Of a DNA stretch of 64,000 nt, positions 63,746-64,000 are shown piece by piece. Under the pieces are notes generated by a model. That model had not been told where the DNA came from and did no database searches. It worked only from the letters and a program-made list of their open reading frames with translations. Position 1 is the first letter of the stretch. Each line of letters begins with the position of its first letter. The translations under genes were made by a program, and so were the position numbers. The stretch covers positions 3,844,001 through 3,908,000 of the forward strand of contig NZ_CP114040.1 of NCBI RefSeq assembly GCF_026965555.1. The letters are read 5' to 3'. The DNA comes from Nannocystis punicea (lineage in GTDB: Bacteria > Myxococcota_A > Polyangia > Nannocystales > Nannocystaceae).

Positions 63746-64000
63746 ATGTGGACGCAGGCGTCGCCGAGGGTGGCGGCGAGGGCCTCGCCGACGATCTCGA
63801 CGTAGCCGGCCTTGTCCTCGATGTCGCCCCAGATCGGCTCCTCGCCGAACGCCTTCATGAACTGCCACAGCTTCTGGTTCTCGGCCGGGACGCACTTCTT
63901 GATCAGGCCCGCGGTGAGGATGCAGGGGTCGCCGCCGCAGTCGGCCTTGGCGTCGCGGACCATGGCGGTGTAGGTCGACAGCACCTCGACCGAGGCGTCG
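63733..64000 (-). CDS. partial hypothetical protein, 5' end beyond the window
   Basis: At least 88 residues, open to the window edge, so the N-terminus is missing. The visible part is soluble with four Cys (ADCGGDPCILTAG, KKCVP, GDACVHIPVG) that may form disulfides, suggesting an exported protein. No domain is recognised. It is convergent with the efflux adaptor. Confidence 0.55.
   Translation of the reverse strand, partial: DASVEVLSTYTAMVRDAKADCGGDPCILTAGLIKKCVPAENQKLWQFMKAFGEEPIWGDIEDKAGYVEIVGEALAATLGDACVHIPVG

Overview
The window is a very GC-rich (roughly 70%) bacterial chromosome segment. It most resembles a myxobacterium of the Nannocystis/Plesiocystis group. The reasons are abundant hybrid histidine kinases, a membrane-anchored Hanks-type kinase, many predicted lipoproteins in which a Thr/Ser/Gly-rich linker follows the lipobox, several FG-GAP/VCBS calcium-binding surface lipoproteins, and TSP3-type repeats. 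This placement is an inference from gene content. I found no rRNA, tRNA, CRISPR array or insertion sequence.

Layout. 0-5.6 kb: two small membrane proteins, a NusA-N-domain/SMI1-KNR4 fusion, and two paralogous GAF-PAS-STAS (RsbR-like) sensors whose 3' ends are nearly identical; one 3' end is also tandemly duplicated. 5.7-12.6 kb: a cystathionine gamma-synthase-family enzyme, then a coupled pair of hybrid kinases divergent from a three-gene operon of haem oxygenase, a CarH-type B12 photosensor domain without a DNA-binding domain, and an unknown helical protein. This looks like a light/tetrapyrrole signalling module. 12.8-23.5 kb: GNAT, TSP3 protein, a PvdQ-like Ntn-hydrolase lipoprotein coupled to a spermidine-synthase-like membrane protein, CutA, a di-haem cytochrome c and an FG-GAP lipoprotein. 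23.6-26.5 kb: a three-gene operon ending in an ATP-dependent ligase-like nucleotidyltransferase, with its own sigma70-like promoter. 26.5-34.3 kb: SDR, a 70-bp tandem repeat block, lipoprotein/hypothetical/Ser-Thr kinase operon, TPR-like and FG-GAP proteins. 34.4-36.1 kb: a lower-GC DarT-DarG DNA ADP-ribosylation toxin-antitoxin island. 36.6-42.2 kb: a frameshifted large membrane glycosyltransferase-like gene and a fused DUF2382 stress protein. 43-46.5 kb: PssA, TruA, SDR, membrane protein. 47-50.7 kb: FG-GAP lipoprotein, Uma2 protein, methyltransferase, and a low-GC HARE-HTH/nuclease gene. 50.9-55.1 kb: citrate synthase, a YggU-lipoprotein fusion, and a D-threonine-aldolase-like enzyme. 55.2-64 kb: Gly-rich lipoprotein, a metzincin lipoprotein, and a two-component system plus RND/heavy-metal efflux adaptor.

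Two window-wide patterns stand out. (1) A family of short repeats with cores such as GGACATGTCC, GGGCAGGTCC and GGACCTGTCC, phased every 14 bp, occurs at about 30 loci. It fills convergent intergenic spacers, overlaps stop codons, and is inserted in frame inside coding regions. (2) A -10-like TANNNT hexamer lies only 5-10 nt before the start codon of about 18 genes that lack a Shine-Dalgarno, which suggests widespread leaderless or near-leaderless transcription.
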